Shown: positions 23,997 to 33,171 of the stretch, one piece after another | How the letters are laid out: each line of letters begins with the position of its first letter | Position numbering within the stretch: position 1 is the first letter of the stretch | NCBI GenBank assembly: GCA_004298405.1 | Contig: SCSL01000037.1 | Span: 1-33,271 of the forward strand | Length of the DNA: 33,271 nucleotides | Reading direction: 5' to 3' | Source: Patescibacteria group bacterium | GTDB lineage: Bacteria; Patescibacteriota; Patescibacteriia; UBA9934; GWF2-40-263 | The notes under the pieces: generated by a model | Told to the model about the DNA's origin: nothing | Seen by the model: only the letters and a program-made list of their open reading frames with translations | Databases searched by the model: none | Program-made: the position numbers and the translations under genes

Positions 23997-24578
23997 CTAT
24001 TTGACCACACTTTTTACTTTTCCCTGCGCGACCGCTCCAAGGGAGCTGAGCCGCCGTTTATCCTCTTCCACAAGACGAGTAATAAGTTCTTTCACGTGTT
24101 CTGGATCGTCGATATTTTTAAAGTGAAATCGTCCCTTCTCTCCTGCTGTTTGTACGTATACTTGTCCATACGTAAAAATTGTTTGGAGAATACCGTGAAT
24201 TTCAGCCGTCGTATCCTGAACGGCCGCCAGGTCTAGTTCTGAGGCGGTGCGATTGAAAAGTCCTTCTTGTTCAATGTTGATGATTCGTTCGTTGGTGATG
24301 ATCCAGGTATCCAAGTAGTAATCGGTGAATTCAAGAAAAGCCACGAGCCAGATAGAGAGGAAGTAGATACTTCCGATGATGGCGAGGAATGGACCGATCA
24401 CGGGATGCGCAAGCCAATCCGCGACCGTCTTTTCAAAATAGAATCCAATCGCAAGGGGGATGCTCAGAAGCAAAAAGAATGCGCTTCCAATTGCCAAGAG
24501 GGCAAACCAATGCCGACGCAAAAAAAGGATAACATGTTCATCGGGTCGTTGGTTGGGGAGATGGTCAAGCCGCATCAT
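23997..24578 (-). CDS. bacterial PH-domain membrane protein
   Basis: Two TM segments followed by WIITNERIINIEQEGLFNRTASELDLAAVQDTTAE. Confidence 0.75.
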   Translation of the reverse strand: MMRLDHLPNQRPDEHVILFLRRHWFALLAIGSAFFLLLSIPLAIGFYFEKTVADWLAHPVIGPFLAIIGSIYFLSIWLVAFLEFTDYYLDTWIITNERIINIEQEGLFNRTASELDLAAVQDTTAEIHGILQTIFTYGQVYVQTAGEKGRFHFKNIDDPEHVKELITRLVEEDKRRLSSLGAVAQGKVKSVVK

Positions 24579-24859
24579 AGGGCGGGGAAAAGTGTTTCAT
24601 CGGAAAATGTTGCCGCGTCATTCAATGAGATGGGGAGCGTCCAGTCGTATTCCATCAGAAGCATGGTTGAACCTGCCACAAGAAGAATCGTTCCTCCGGT
24701 AAAAATTGTGATAATGAGGTAGAGACCAAAGCCATACACACCGTATCGAACCAAGTGGTAGATGTTGAAGAGGCTGTAAAGGAGATAAAACAACATATAT
24801 GCCCCAAACACAAAGAGAAATACATAGATCGGAATGTGGATGTTGGGAATGTCAAACAT
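24575..24859 (-). CDS. small membrane protein of unknown function
   Basis: 94 aa, two to three TM segments; 4-bp overlap with the PH-domain gene. Confidence 0.6.
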   Translation of the reverse strand: MFDIPNIHIPIYVFLFVFGAYMLFYLLYSLFNIYHLVRYGVYGFGLYLIITIFTGGTILLVAGSTMLLMEYDWTLPISLNDAATFSDETLFPAL

Positions 24860-24866
24860 ACTACTG

Positions 24867-25877
24867 TTATGTTATCACATGTTTGTATCCATGTTCGGTT
24901 ACCACACGTCCACGCGGTGTGCGGGCGAGGAACCCAATTTGGATAAGGAACGGTTCATGGACGTCCTCGATCGTTTGGACTTCTTCTTGGGTAGCCGCCG
25001 CAATGGTTGAGAGACCCACGGGGCCTCCGCCAAATTTTTCGATGATGGTGGTGAGGATACGCCGGTCCGTTTGGTCGAGCCCCATGTGGTCGACGGTAAG
25101 TTTCTTGAGAGCCTCCTCACAAAGAGATTCTGAAATCTGTCCGTCGCTTCGAACTTCTGCAAAGTCTCGCACACGTCGCAGGAGACGATTGGCAATGCGA
25201 GGCGTTTTGCGGGAACGTGTTGCGAGAATGTCGATGGCCTGTGGGTCGATGGCGGTTCCCAAGAGATAGGCACTTCGTTTTACAATTGAACCAATATGTT
25301 CATCCTCATAGAAGTTGAGATGGTGGGTCACACCGAATCGGTCGCGCAGAGGTCCTGTGAGTAGGGAGAGACGTGTCGTGGCGCCAATCAAGGTGAAGCG
25401 CTCAAGGTTGAGTCGCAGGGTGCGCGCGGTTGGACCCTTACCCACGATGATATCTAAGGCGTAATCCTCCATGGCTGGATACAGAATTTCCTCGATCGTT
25501 TTATTGAGGCGATGAATTTCGTCGATAAACAGAATGTCACCGCGACCAAGATTTGAGAGGATCGCGGCCAGATCACCGACACGCTCGAGTGCTGGTCCAG
25601 AGGTTACGCGTATCTGTGAGCCCATCTCATGGGCGATGATGTGAGCGAGAGTGGTCTTCCCAAGACCAGGGTTCCCGTAGAGCAGGACATGCTCGATCGG
25701 TTCCTGACGCTTTTTGGCGGCTTCGATGAAGATCGAAAGGTTTTCCTTGATGTCGTCTTGACCGACAAAATCCTGAAGGGTCTGTGGTCGCAACCCAACC
25801 TCAAACTCCCGCTCCTCATTTGGGGCCTCGGTTGCCACGATTCGCTCTGGGATCTCCATTTCTTCACGTTCGATCAT
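24867..25877 (-). CDS. ruvB: Holliday junction branch migration helicase RuvB
   Basis: [89 protein letters not shown]. Confidence 0.97.
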   Translation of the reverse strand: MIEREEMEIPERIVATEAPNEEREFEVGLRPQTLQDFVGQDDIKENLSIFIEAAKKRQEPIEHVLLYGNPGLGKTTLAHIIAHEMGSQIRVTSGPALERVGDLAAILSNLGRGDILFIDEIHRLNKTIEEILYPAMEDYALDIIVGKGPTARTLRLNLERFTLIGATTRLSLLTGPLRDRFGVTHHLNFYEDEHIGSIVKRSAYLLGTAIDPQAIDILATRSRKTPRIANRLLRRVRDFAEVRSDGQISESLCEEALKKLTVDHMGLDQTDRRILTTIIEKFGGGPVGLSTIAAATQEEVQTIEDVHEPFLIQIGFLARTPRGRVVTEHGYKHVIT

Positions 25878-25886
25878 ACTCCGGTT

Positions 25887-25907
25887 CCCCTCCTTTTTAA
25901 GGAGGGG
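25887..25907. repeat. CCCCTCCTT-TTT-AAGGAGGGG palindromic repeat at ruvB 5' end
   Basis: Perfect 9-bp inverted repeat followed by CTAGGGGTGGTTA. Confidence 0.75.
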
Positions 25908-25957
25908 CTAGGGGTGGTTACGAGTCCATTATGCCTGCGACCGAGTTCGTGAGCAAA

Positions 25958-25990
25958 TAAAAACACTCTTGATCCCAAGAGCGTTTTTAT
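25958..25990 (-). terminator. terminator downstream of tRNA-Leu
   Basis: Minus strand AAAAACGCTCTTGGGATCAAGAGTGTTTTTATTT. Confidence 0.75.
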
Positions 25991-26076
25991 TGGTGGGCCG
26001 GGAGGGGATCGAACCCTCATGAGGTTTCCCTCACGACATTTTAAGTGTCGAGCGTATACCATTCCGCCACCGGCCC
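25991..26076 (-). tRNA. tRNA-Leu(UAA), CCA encoded
   Basis: Reverse complement GGGCCGGTGGCGGAATGGTATACGCTCGACACTTAAAATGTCG...CCGGCCCACCA; anticodon loop CTTAAAA. Confidence 0.95.
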
Positions 26077-26082
26077 ATTTGT

Positions 26083-26556
26083 TTATCCTCTTCGTTTGTT
26101 TCTGCCACGATGCGTTGGTTTTAAGCTATGGCAGTTTGGGCAGAGAATTCGTAAATTCACCAACCGGTTGTCATGCTTATCTCCATTGACGTGGTCTAGT
26201 TCCAATGGGATTCTCCCATCTTCTGATTTTTTTGCCCAGCCGCATTCTTCACACCTCACTTTTTTTAGACCTACTCGAAAAAGTCTTTTTTTGAGCTTGA
26301 AACTTTGATAGAGGCTTCCTTTGACCAAAACATCATCAAGCGACTGGACATACCTATTTGGATGTCTAAGTCCTCGAGACCAAGCCCTTCCTTTAAAGTG
26401 ACTAATATCAATCTTGAGTTCAGCAAGGTAACGTTTTATCTGATCGTAGTTTCCTCCTGCTGGAACCAAGCCAAGCTTTTCAATCACTTGTCTAAAACTG
26501 ATTGATTCCTTTGCAGCCTTTATTAGTGCGGGATTTGTCCACTTCTTTTTTCTCAT
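26083..26556 (-). CDS. HNH endonuclease
   Basis: VRCEECGWAKKSEDGRIPLELDHVNGDKHDNRLVNLRILCPNCHS; CxxC...HxxG...N...CxxCH. Confidence 0.88.
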   Translation of the reverse strand: MRKKKWTNPALIKAAKESISFRQVIEKLGLVPAGGNYDQIKRYLAELKIDISHFKGRAWSRGLRHPNRYVQSLDDVLVKGSLYQSFKLKKRLFRVGLKKVRCEECGWAKKSEDGRIPLELDHVNGDKHDNRLVNLRILCPNCHSLKPTHRGRNKRRG

Positions 26557-26592
26557 ATGGTACAGGCAATTGTATCATATAAATTAGGTTCC

Positions 26593-26615
26593 TATACCAT
26601 TCCGCCACTCGCCCA
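26593..26615 (-). repeat. partial tRNA-Leu 5' fragment
   Basis: TATACCATTCCGCCACTCGCCCA matches 26055-26077 of tRNA-Leu at 21/23 positions, same orientation. Confidence 0.8.
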
Positions 26616-26644
26616 CACGGGAAAAGGGTAGCAAAGAAGCGGCT

Positions 26645-27394
26645 TTACGCCAAGGTTCGGTGATGGGCTCGTTTCTGTTTTAGTCGTTTTTTGTCTGTAG
26701 GAGAGAGTTTCTCCGTCGCATACGAAAAGGTAATCGCCGGGAGCTCGAGGACATGAGATTCGAGGAACGTGAGGGTTTCGCGCGGCCAGAGTTTGTGCGC
26801 TTCACGCAATTGCCAGCCCACGCCTTTTTGGACATAGAGATCTTTGTCCTGGAGGAGCGGCTCGATGAGAGACAAGACGACTCTGCGTGAAGGAGGACTG
26901 CGTCGAGGACTTGCGTAGTAGATGGTCGAGACGACCGAAGCGCGACGCTTCCATGGGTTCGTTGAGCGATTCCATTGTTGAAGTATTGGTTCAATCAGCG
27001 TTCCGTGTTGTTCATAGAGAATCGACACCAACTGGCAGAGTTGGTCGGCATGCGCCCAGTTTTCGATGCGCTCCATCCATCCTCTGAAGATACGGAAATG
27101 TTTTTGGGTGAGCGTCGACGACTTCCATCGGTAGTAGATGAGCGGCAGGCTCATGACGTCATGGAGCTTTGTGTGGTTCCAGATCTGATTCCAAATTTCG
27201 AGAATCTCCTTATCTGTTTTGTCGTAGAAAGAAAATCCATCACGGACGAGCCGGTTGAGGTCAGGCATCCGCACGGCAAGAAACTTCAGATTCGTTCTGG
27301 TGATCGGCTGGAAGGACGCTTTGTAGGGCGCGTCGACCGGAAGTTTACGGACGCGCGCTTCGACCTCATGGAGGGGGTTTGCTTGACGAGGCAT
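26645..27394 (-). CDS. DNA alkylation repair (AlkD-like HEAT repeat) protein
   Basis: RMPDLNRLVRDG, IWNHTKLHDVMSLPLIYY, NWAHADQLCQLV, NPWKRRASVVS, DKDLYVQKGVGWQLREA. ORF opens at 27640. Confidence 0.8.
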   Translation of the reverse strand: MPRQANPLHEVEARVRKLPVDAPYKASFQPITRTNLKFLAVRMPDLNRLVRDGFSFYDKTDKEILEIWNQIWNHTKLHDVMSLPLIYYRWKSSTLTQKHFRIFRGWMERIENWAHADQLCQLVSILYEQHGTLIEPILQQWNRSTNPWKRRASVVSTIYYASPRRSPPSRRVVLSLIEPLLQDKDLYVQKGVGWQLREAHKLWPRETLTFLESHVLELPAITFSYATEKLSPTDKKRLKQKRAHHRTLA

Positions 27395-27419
27395 ATCGAT
27401 ATGCAAAAATGGGATCACT

Positions 27420-28250
27420 ATGTTATTTGAGACAGCCAAAGACGTTCTAGATTGGTACCAGAAAGGGGATCGCGTGATCACCAAGTCTTTTATCGATGGA
27501 GTTCCATGGGGAGAGATCAAGAGGCATCCCATCGACGAGAAATTTTTTCCGGTTCTTTTGTACATGCGTGATATCGAGACGATGACGACGCGGTATTTTG
27601 ATGAACTCATGAAGAGTGCGACAGGGAAGGAGCTGGTCATTCGTCAGTTCATGGAGCAGTGGGCGACAGAGGAACCAGTGCATGGCCAACTGCTCAGTCG
27701 ATTCTTGGAAGAGGCCGGTTGTCCTCAAGAAAAAGACTGGAAGCAAAAAGGGTTTGACGGACTCACACTCTCGTACCGATTACGGAGCAAGATTCAAGAA
27801 TGGATCACGCTTCCGTTTGGGAAGAACTTTACGAGCGTGCACATGAGCTGGGGCGCCATTCACGAGTACTCAACACTCACAGGATACAGACGGTTATGGG
27901 AGCTGGCGAAACACCCGATCCTTGAGTACATCCTCAAAGCCATTGCTCGAGAGGAGGCCAAGCACGCGATGTTTTACTGGAGTGTGGCTCACATCCAGTT
28001 AAAAGACTCACCATTTCGTCAACAACTTGCGCGATATCTCATCGAGAAGTTTTGGAAGCCCGTTGGGGAAGGAGTGAAGACCCAAGCCGAGAGTAATGTC
28101 GTTATCCGTACCCTGTTTTCTGGAAAGGATGGGGTCGAGCAGATTCGTACCTACGTGAATAATCGTATAGCTCAACTTCCAGGATTCGAGACGTTTACCC
28201 ATGTAACTGAGCGTATCGGGCGGACGTCCCTGAACCACTCAATGATTTAG
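27420..28250 (+). CDS. acyl-ACP desaturase-like / ferritin-like diiron protein
   Basis: MEQWATEEPVHGQLLSRFLEE, GAIHEYSTLTGYRRL, AIAREEAKHAMFY. Confidence 0.65.
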   Translation: MLFETAKDVLDWYQKGDRVITKSFIDGVPWGEIKRHPIDEKFFPVLLYMRDIETMTTRYFDELMKSATGKELVIRQFMEQWATEEPVHGQLLSRFLEEAGCPQEKDWKQKGFDGLTLSYRLRSKIQEWITLPFGKNFTSVHMSWGAIHEYSTLTGYRRLWELAKHPILEYILKAIAREEAKHAMFYWSVAHIQLKDSPFRQQLARYLIEKFWKPVGEGVKTQAESNVVIRTLFSGKDGVEQIRTYVNNRIAQLPGFETFTHVTERIGRTSLNHSMI

Positions 28251-29979
28251 TCACTTTTTTTAAAGCCGCCAAGAAACCCTTGAGCGGTTTTGTGTTGAGG
28301 ACATCCGCTTTAGTCGCCCATCCCCGCCGCGCTTGGGCAATGCCGTACTCGAGATTCTGGAAATGCGAGGGGTCGTGGGCGTCCGAGTTGATAACGAGTC
28401 TTACTCCTGCCTTGATTGCTTGGCGCACATGAGTTTCGTGAAGATCGAGTCTTGCTGAGCCATTCACTTCCAATGCCACATGGTACTCATGGCAGGCGCG
28501 GATCACGCGATCCATGTCCAGTTCATAGCCTTTGCGTTTTGCAACGATGCGGCCGGTTGGATGGAAGAAGATGTTCACGAGGGGGTGCTTGAGTGCCCGG
28601 ATGATGCGCTCGGTCATGTCTTCTTTGTTCATGGTTGTGTTGGAGTGAACCGAAATGGACACGATGTCGAGGGTTTTGAGGATTGTGTCGGAGAGATCCA
28701 GGCGTCCATCTTTGAGCACATCACACTCGGTGGACTTGAGGATGGTGAAGCCTCGGAGGTTTTTGTTCAGTCGGTCGATTTCGTGGCCTTGTTGACGCAG
28801 ACGTTTTTCGTCCAGCCCATGAGCGATGGTCAGTCCTTTTGTGTGATCCGTCACAGCCATGTACGAGAGGCCGCATTCGCGAGCGGCGTGTGCCATTTCT
28901 TCGATCGAACCGTTCCCATCAGACCAGTCTGTTTGCACCTGAAGATCACCTTTGAGGGAGCCGTAGGGGATAAGCGTCGGGATTTTTTTGTGGGCGGCGA
29001 CTTCGATCTCGTCGCCACCAACTCGAATTTCTGGCGGGATGAATTGGAGACCGAGGTGCTTGTAGACTTGTTCCTCCGTGCGGCTGGTCACTCGAGTTTT
29101 CCCTTTAAAGAGTCCGTGCTCAGAGAGCTTCATCCCTTTGCGCTTGGCTCGTTCTCGCAAAAGGATGTTGTGCTCACGTGATCCAGTGAAATGCACAAGG
29201 GCGGCGCCATACTCGTCGGGTTTCAAGATGAGCAGATCGCCTTGGAGGCCGTTCACGTAGCGCACCATCAATTTGTTTGGACCTTCCTCTAGCACTTCAT
29301 CGATTTTGCGCAGGGCTTTGAACACTCGCACAAGTTCTGTTGGTTTTGAGGTTGTTGCAAGTAGGTCGATGTCACCGATTGTTTCCTTACAACGACGAAG
29401 CGAACCAGCGATGTCGATGTGGGTGATACCAGAAGTTGTCTTGAGTTTGTCGATAAGACCACGCGCATATGGGAGGACATCATGGATAATGCGTCGTCCC
29501 TCGTCGTCCTTGAGGTAGGCAATCCCGCGCAGGATTTTGTCCTGACTTTTTTTGCCCATGCCGGGGATCGAGGCAATCTTGTTTTGTTTGGCTGCTCGTT
29601 CGACATCCGCAATCGTCTTGGTCTTGAGCGCACGATACAGTTTGAAAACCGTTTTGGGACCGACATCTTGAATACGTGAGATGCCGAGCATGTCGAAGGG
29701 GTACTTCTTTTTGAGTTTGTCGTAGACGTCGAGTTTACCGGTCGCGAGGAGTTCTTCGATCTTGGCTGAGAGGTCTCTACCGACGCCTGGAATGTCGTCG
29801 ATGCACTTCACCCCACACTGCTTGTAGAGGTCGGCAAGCTCACCACGGATGCCAGCGATTCCTTCCGCAGCGACCTCGTAGGCTTGTGGCTTAAAGGCAA
29901 CATCTTGTGCTCGAAGATAGAGCGCGATTTCGCGAAAAATGTTGATGACGTCACGATTCGTTACTTTTTTTCGTGGCAT
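28195..29979 (-). CDS. polX: DNA polymerase/3'-5' exonuclease PolX (PolX + PHP domains)
   Basis: DIPGVGRDLSAKIEELL, GSLRRCKETIGDIDLL, HFTGSREHNILLRERAKRKGMKLSEHGLF, KGDLQVQTDWSDG, INSDAHDPSHF. ORF opens at 30015. Confidence 0.92.
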   Translation of the reverse strand: MPRKKVTNRDVINIFREIALYLRAQDVAFKPQAYEVAAEGIAGIRGELADLYKQCGVKCIDDIPGVGRDLSAKIEELLATGKLDVYDKLKKKYPFDMLGISRIQDVGPKTVFKLYRALKTKTIADVERAAKQNKIASIPGMGKKSQDKILRGIAYLKDDEGRRIIHDVLPYARGLIDKLKTTSGITHIDIAGSLRRCKETIGDIDLLATTSKPTELVRVFKALRKIDEVLEEGPNKLMVRYVNGLQGDLLILKPDEYGAALVHFTGSREHNILLRERAKRKGMKLSEHGLFKGKTRVTSRTEEQVYKHLGLQFIPPEIRVGGDEIEVAAHKKIPTLIPYGSLKGDLQVQTDWSDGNGSIEEMAHAARECGLSYMAVTDHTKGLTIAHGLDEKRLRQQGHEIDRLNKNLRGFTILKSTECDVLKDGRLDLSDTILKTLDIVSISVHSNTTMNKEDMTERIIRALKHPLVNIFFHPTGRIVAKRKGYELDMDRVIRACHEYHVALEVNGSARLDLHETHVRQAIKAGVRLVINSDAHDPSHFQNLEYGIAQARRGWATKADVLNTKPLKGFLAALKKVTKSLSGSGTSARYAQLHG

Positions 29980-30055
29980 AGCATCTTTAGTATAGCAGTC
30001 GCGTGGTCTTGCCACGAGCGGGATCGGGTGCTAAACTTTTGTTCGAAATTCAACT

Positions 30056-30130
30056 GCGGGTATAGCTCAGTGGTAGAGCGTCTCCTTGCCAAGGAGAAGG
30101 TCGCGGGTTCGAACCCCGTTGCCCGCTCCA
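30056..30130 (+). tRNA. tRNA-Gly(GCC), CCA encoded
   Basis: GCGGGTA/TGCCCGC acceptor, anticodon GCC, GCGGG-TTCGAAC-CCCGT T arm, CCA. Confidence 0.95.
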
Positions 30131-30163
30131 ACAAAAAGATCTGACATGTTCAGGTCTTTTTGT
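30131..30163. terminator. bidirectional terminator between tRNA-Gly and integrase
   Basis: ACAAAAAGATCTGA-CATGT-TCAGGTCTTTTTGT. Confidence 0.75.
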
Positions 30164-30203
30164 TTGTGTTGAGCGGTGAAACGAGTCTCGAATACATGAC
30201 CTT

Positions 30204-31304
30204 CTAACCTGCTTGGAGCTGTCGAACTTTTTCAGTGCCCACAGAGTGCCCAAACATTGCATTTGGAGTGTCCAAAACGGCAACAGCATCGTGCAATGTA
30301 TGAGGGGCAAGGTGAGCGTATCGTTCGGTCATGACAATGCTTGAGTGACCAAGGAGTTGCTGGACGTGACGCATAGGAACATTCTTCATCACGAGTTGTG
30401 AGGCAAACGTGTGGCGCAAGCCGTGCCAACCGATCTTCTCGATTCCTGTTCGACTACACAGGCGCCACAAGCCGCCCTCTGCCTGCTTGGGAGTTACTGG
30501 CTTCCCGTCTTCTTGATGGAACACGAGACCTCTGGGTTCTCTCATCTGGAACAGGAGATCATCCAGGGAAGGGCTCATGGGGATCGACCGACTCTTGTGA
30601 CTCTTGGGAGATGTCACCTCGCCACGGACAATCGCACGCCGGACATGGACGAGGTGTTCTGCGAAGTCCACGTCCTCCCATTGAAGGCCTAATAATTCTC
30701 CCAAGCGCATACCAGTGAAGAGTCCCACAACAACCATGCTGCGCCAGTAGAGCTCTGTGAAGTCACCACAGAGCTTGTGGCATTCATCCTGTGACAGGAA
30801 ACGAATCTTGGAAGGAGGGACTCTGAGACATTTGATAACAGGGATGGTCTCAAGCTCTCCCCATTCAATCGCACTGTGCATGAGCTTCTTGAGAACCGTG
30901 AGTTGATTGTTGATCGTCTTTGGATGTGCACCTGTAGCCTGGTGCGAGCGTTTGTACTGTTCAATGCTGTGCGAGGTGATTTCGTCGAGGCTCATCGCTC
31001 CAAAGAAAGGAATCAGATGAAGACGCAGAATTGTCTCCTTGCTTTGTTGCTCTGAACACTTGTTGTTGGTCACGACGTACGTCTTGAACCATTCTTTGGA
31101 GAACTCCTTGAAGGTTCGTTTGGTCACCGCGGCTAGTTCGTCGATGGATTCTCCCGAGAGAAGCTTCTGTCTCAGGAGACGCTCAAACGCCTCTGCTCCA
31201 CGTCTGGAGTTTTCAGGGCTCTTGCGACGATACCGTTCACGCATGAAACGAAAGTCGGCATACCAAGCATCTCTAATTTTTCGTACCGCCATACTCATGC
31301 TCAT
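30204..31304 (-). CDS. tyrosine recombinase / phage-type integrase
   Basis: GLFTGMRLGELLGLQWEDVDF, GWHGLRHTFASQLVM, QQLLGHSSIVMTERYAHL (R..HxxR..H..Y). Confidence 0.95.
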   Translation of the reverse strand: MSMSMAVRKIRDAWYADFRFMRERYRRKSPENSRRGAEAFERLLRQKLLSGESIDELAAVTKRTFKEFSKEWFKTYVVTNNKCSEQQSKETILRLHLIPFFGAMSLDEITSHSIEQYKRSHQATGAHPKTINNQLTVLKKLMHSAIEWGELETIPVIKCLRVPPSKIRFLSQDECHKLCGDFTELYWRSMVVVGLFTGMRLGELLGLQWEDVDFAEHLVHVRRAIVRGEVTSPKSHKSRSIPMSPSLDDLLFQMREPRGLVFHQEDGKPVTPKQAEGGLWRLCSRTGIEKIGWHGLRHTFASQLVMKNVPMRHVQQLLGHSSIVMTERYAHLAPHTLHDAVAVLDTPNAMFGHSVGTEKVRQLQAG

Positions 31305-31560
31305 TTATGGCTTCGATGCGACAACTTTGGAGGTACTCGCAGATATCCGCTTGGTCGAACCGCAAACCGCTACGGGTCTTGTAAAACCGCACCAAACGTC
31401 TATCCACGAGCCTATAAACCGCACTCTGCGAGATCCCCAGCCATTCCATGACATCGGATACCCGCAAAAGCGGTTGAGGCCTCTGTTGTCCATGCGAAGC
31501 CGCCATATTTAGTTGTGAATGAGCATCTGTCCGAGAACGGTCTTTCAACCGCATGGGCAA
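31273..31560 (-). CDS. excisionase-like helix-turn-helix protein
   Basis: LLRVSDVMEWLGISQSAVYRLVDRRLVRFYKTRSGLRFDQADICEYLQ (HTH_17/MerR-like); overlaps integrase start. Confidence 0.75.
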   Translation of the reverse strand: MPMRLKDRSRTDAHSQLNMAASHGQQRPQPLLRVSDVMEWLGISQSAVYRLVDRRLVRFYKTRSGLRFDQADICEYLQSCRIEAINEHEYGGTKN

Positions 31561-31673
31561 TGCTCATTCTACGTGTTGTTGCTGTTTGAATCTACCGTTT
31601 AGGAATGAAGTTTCTAAAACAAGGTGAAGTTTCGGTTATGTTCAAAAATTTGTTTTCCCCATCATAGGAATTC

Positions 31674-32159
31674 CTAAAAAGGAAGATTTTTTATGTGCTC
31701 CACAATTTCATTCTGTTCTTTTAACTTTCTTTCTCTTTCGTTCCCTTCAACTTCACTAGCTTCAGTTAAGTTCGATTGAGACTGTAGAGACGCTGGGTTC
31801 CCAGGTTCTTTCCAAGAAGGAGGGGGTGGAAAATCGCTTGGTTTAGCAGAGCGAGTATCGAGCCTTTGATATTTGTTCCAGTTTGGATGTGAGATGTATT
31901 CACCATTTTCATTTGAGTAAAACTCGATCAAGCCAACTTCTGCGATCCGATCTCTCATCCTCGCAATCTTCACATGCCCGATCTTGTCGTCATAGAAGAG
32001 TTGACGGCGCAGATACTTAGCATCACCTCGTAATCGTCCCTCATAATCACCTAGAGTGATCATTCCGATATACAGCAAGCGTTCTAAGGGCTTCAGTTGG
32101 TTCAATTGATCGGAGACCCAAATCTTGGTATGGATCATCCGCTTGTTTGGCATGGACAT
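31674..32159 (-). CDS. phage replication-organizer-like protein
   Basis: MIHTKIWVSDQLNQLKPLERLLYIGMITLGDYEGRLRGDAKYLRRQLF. Confidence 0.5.
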   Translation of the reverse strand: MSMPNKRMIHTKIWVSDQLNQLKPLERLLYIGMITLGDYEGRLRGDAKYLRRQLFYDDKIGHVKIARMRDRIAEVGLIEFYSNENGEYISHPNWNKYQRLDTRSAKPSDFPPPPSWKEPGNPASLQSQSNLTEASEVEGNERERKLKEQNEIVEHIKNLPF

Positions 32160-32220
32160 ATTCGACTGAGGTGATTGTCGTTGGAGTGACTACTTTAATT
32201 CAACAATGGATGCAATCGTC

Positions 32221-32568
32221 TCAGCACACATCATACAAACCTGACTTCAACCTCTTTATTGCCGAGATGAAACTTCTCGCTCCGACTTGAGGATCGTTTT
32301 CTAAGCGAAACCGTTTGACGATTTCTGATAGATCCCCTGAACTTGTAAGAATGAAAAAACATCGGCGGCTGCCTTCACGTCTAGAAATATCAACAAGCCT
32401 TACGCCGTGTGCGATGGCGAAGGCTGCGAGGTAAAAGTCTGATATCTCAATCCTTTCATTCTGCATAATCAAAAATCTATGCCCATTAAGCATAGATCTG
32501 TTCGTCAGTCCGATACGATCGGATTGAGTCCGATTTATGTGGAGAAGTACATTGAGCTCAATTCCCAA
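32221..32568 (-). CDS. DUF5659-like small protein
   Basis: IEISDFYLAAFAIAHGVRLVDISRREGSRRCFFILTSSGDLSEIVKRF; start uncertain. Confidence 0.5.
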   Translation of the reverse strand: MGIELNVLLHINRTQSDRIGLTNRSMLNGHRFLIMQNERIEISDFYLAAFAIAHGVRLVDISRREGSRRCFFILTSSGDLSEIVKRFRLENDPQVGARSFISAIKRLKSGLYDVC

Positions 32569-33155
32569 GCCTTTTGCTTCGAGTGGAACTTGAACAACTC
32601 CCCTCGCTCAAACTTCGAAGTGTCCTCAATGGCATAAAAGGCTCTTCTAACCTGCGCTGGATTCCAGTTGAAACGTCGTATAACCTCGTCCAAAGAAATT
32701 ACCTTCTGTGATCGTTTTGACCAGATATATTCCATGAGCTGCCTAGGGTGCTTACCTATCGTGAGTGTCGCTCTGTTTGTACCATCAATATCAATGACAC
32801 CATTTCCCTCATCCCAAAAAATTCCTGTTTCAGACTGTCTGGGTTTGTATGAATCATCATTCTTCGCTCGACCGTACTCCTCGTCAATCTGCAAAGAGTA
32901 GTGCATCAACTTTGCGTTGTTTGGAATCGAAAACTCATATTGCCCACTCTTCTTGATTGGTCGTCTCTCAAAAACGATAAGACCATCCGCATCAAGTCGT
33001 TCCATAGCGCGTCTCTGGCGGTCTTTATCGAACCCTGACATTTTGATCGAGGTCTTCAAAGGTAGTTTGAAGTCATGCGTGTATGACTTCATGCGTGAGA
33101 GCACGGAATGCATCTCAATCACATCCTGCCTCTCATGCGGTATTTTCATTCTCAT
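32535..33155 (-). CDS. winged-helix replication/initiator-like protein
   Basis: MHSVLSRMKSYTHDFKLPLKTSIKMSGFDKDRQRRAMERLDADGLIVFER; GGGGATGG upstream of ATG 33155. Confidence 0.5.
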   Translation of the reverse strand: MRMKIPHERQDVIEMHSVLSRMKSYTHDFKLPLKTSIKMSGFDKDRQRRAMERLDADGLIVFERRPIKKSGQYEFSIPNNAKLMHYSLQIDEEYGRAKNDDSYKPRQSETGIFWDEGNGVIDIDGTNRATLTIGKHPRQLMEYIWSKRSQKVISLDEVIRRFNWNPAQVRRAFYAIEDTSKFERGELFKFHSKQKAWELSSMYFST

Positions 33156-33171
33156 ACCATCCCCAATTAAC

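Noticed and set aside
25991-26556. Group I intron in tRNA-Leu(UAA) carrying the HNH
   Set aside because: The tRNA is intact and uninterrupted at its anticodon; the HNH lies upstream, not inside the anticodon loop.
28480-29181. 233-aa plus-strand ORF
   Set aside because: Antisense to polX; no independent support.
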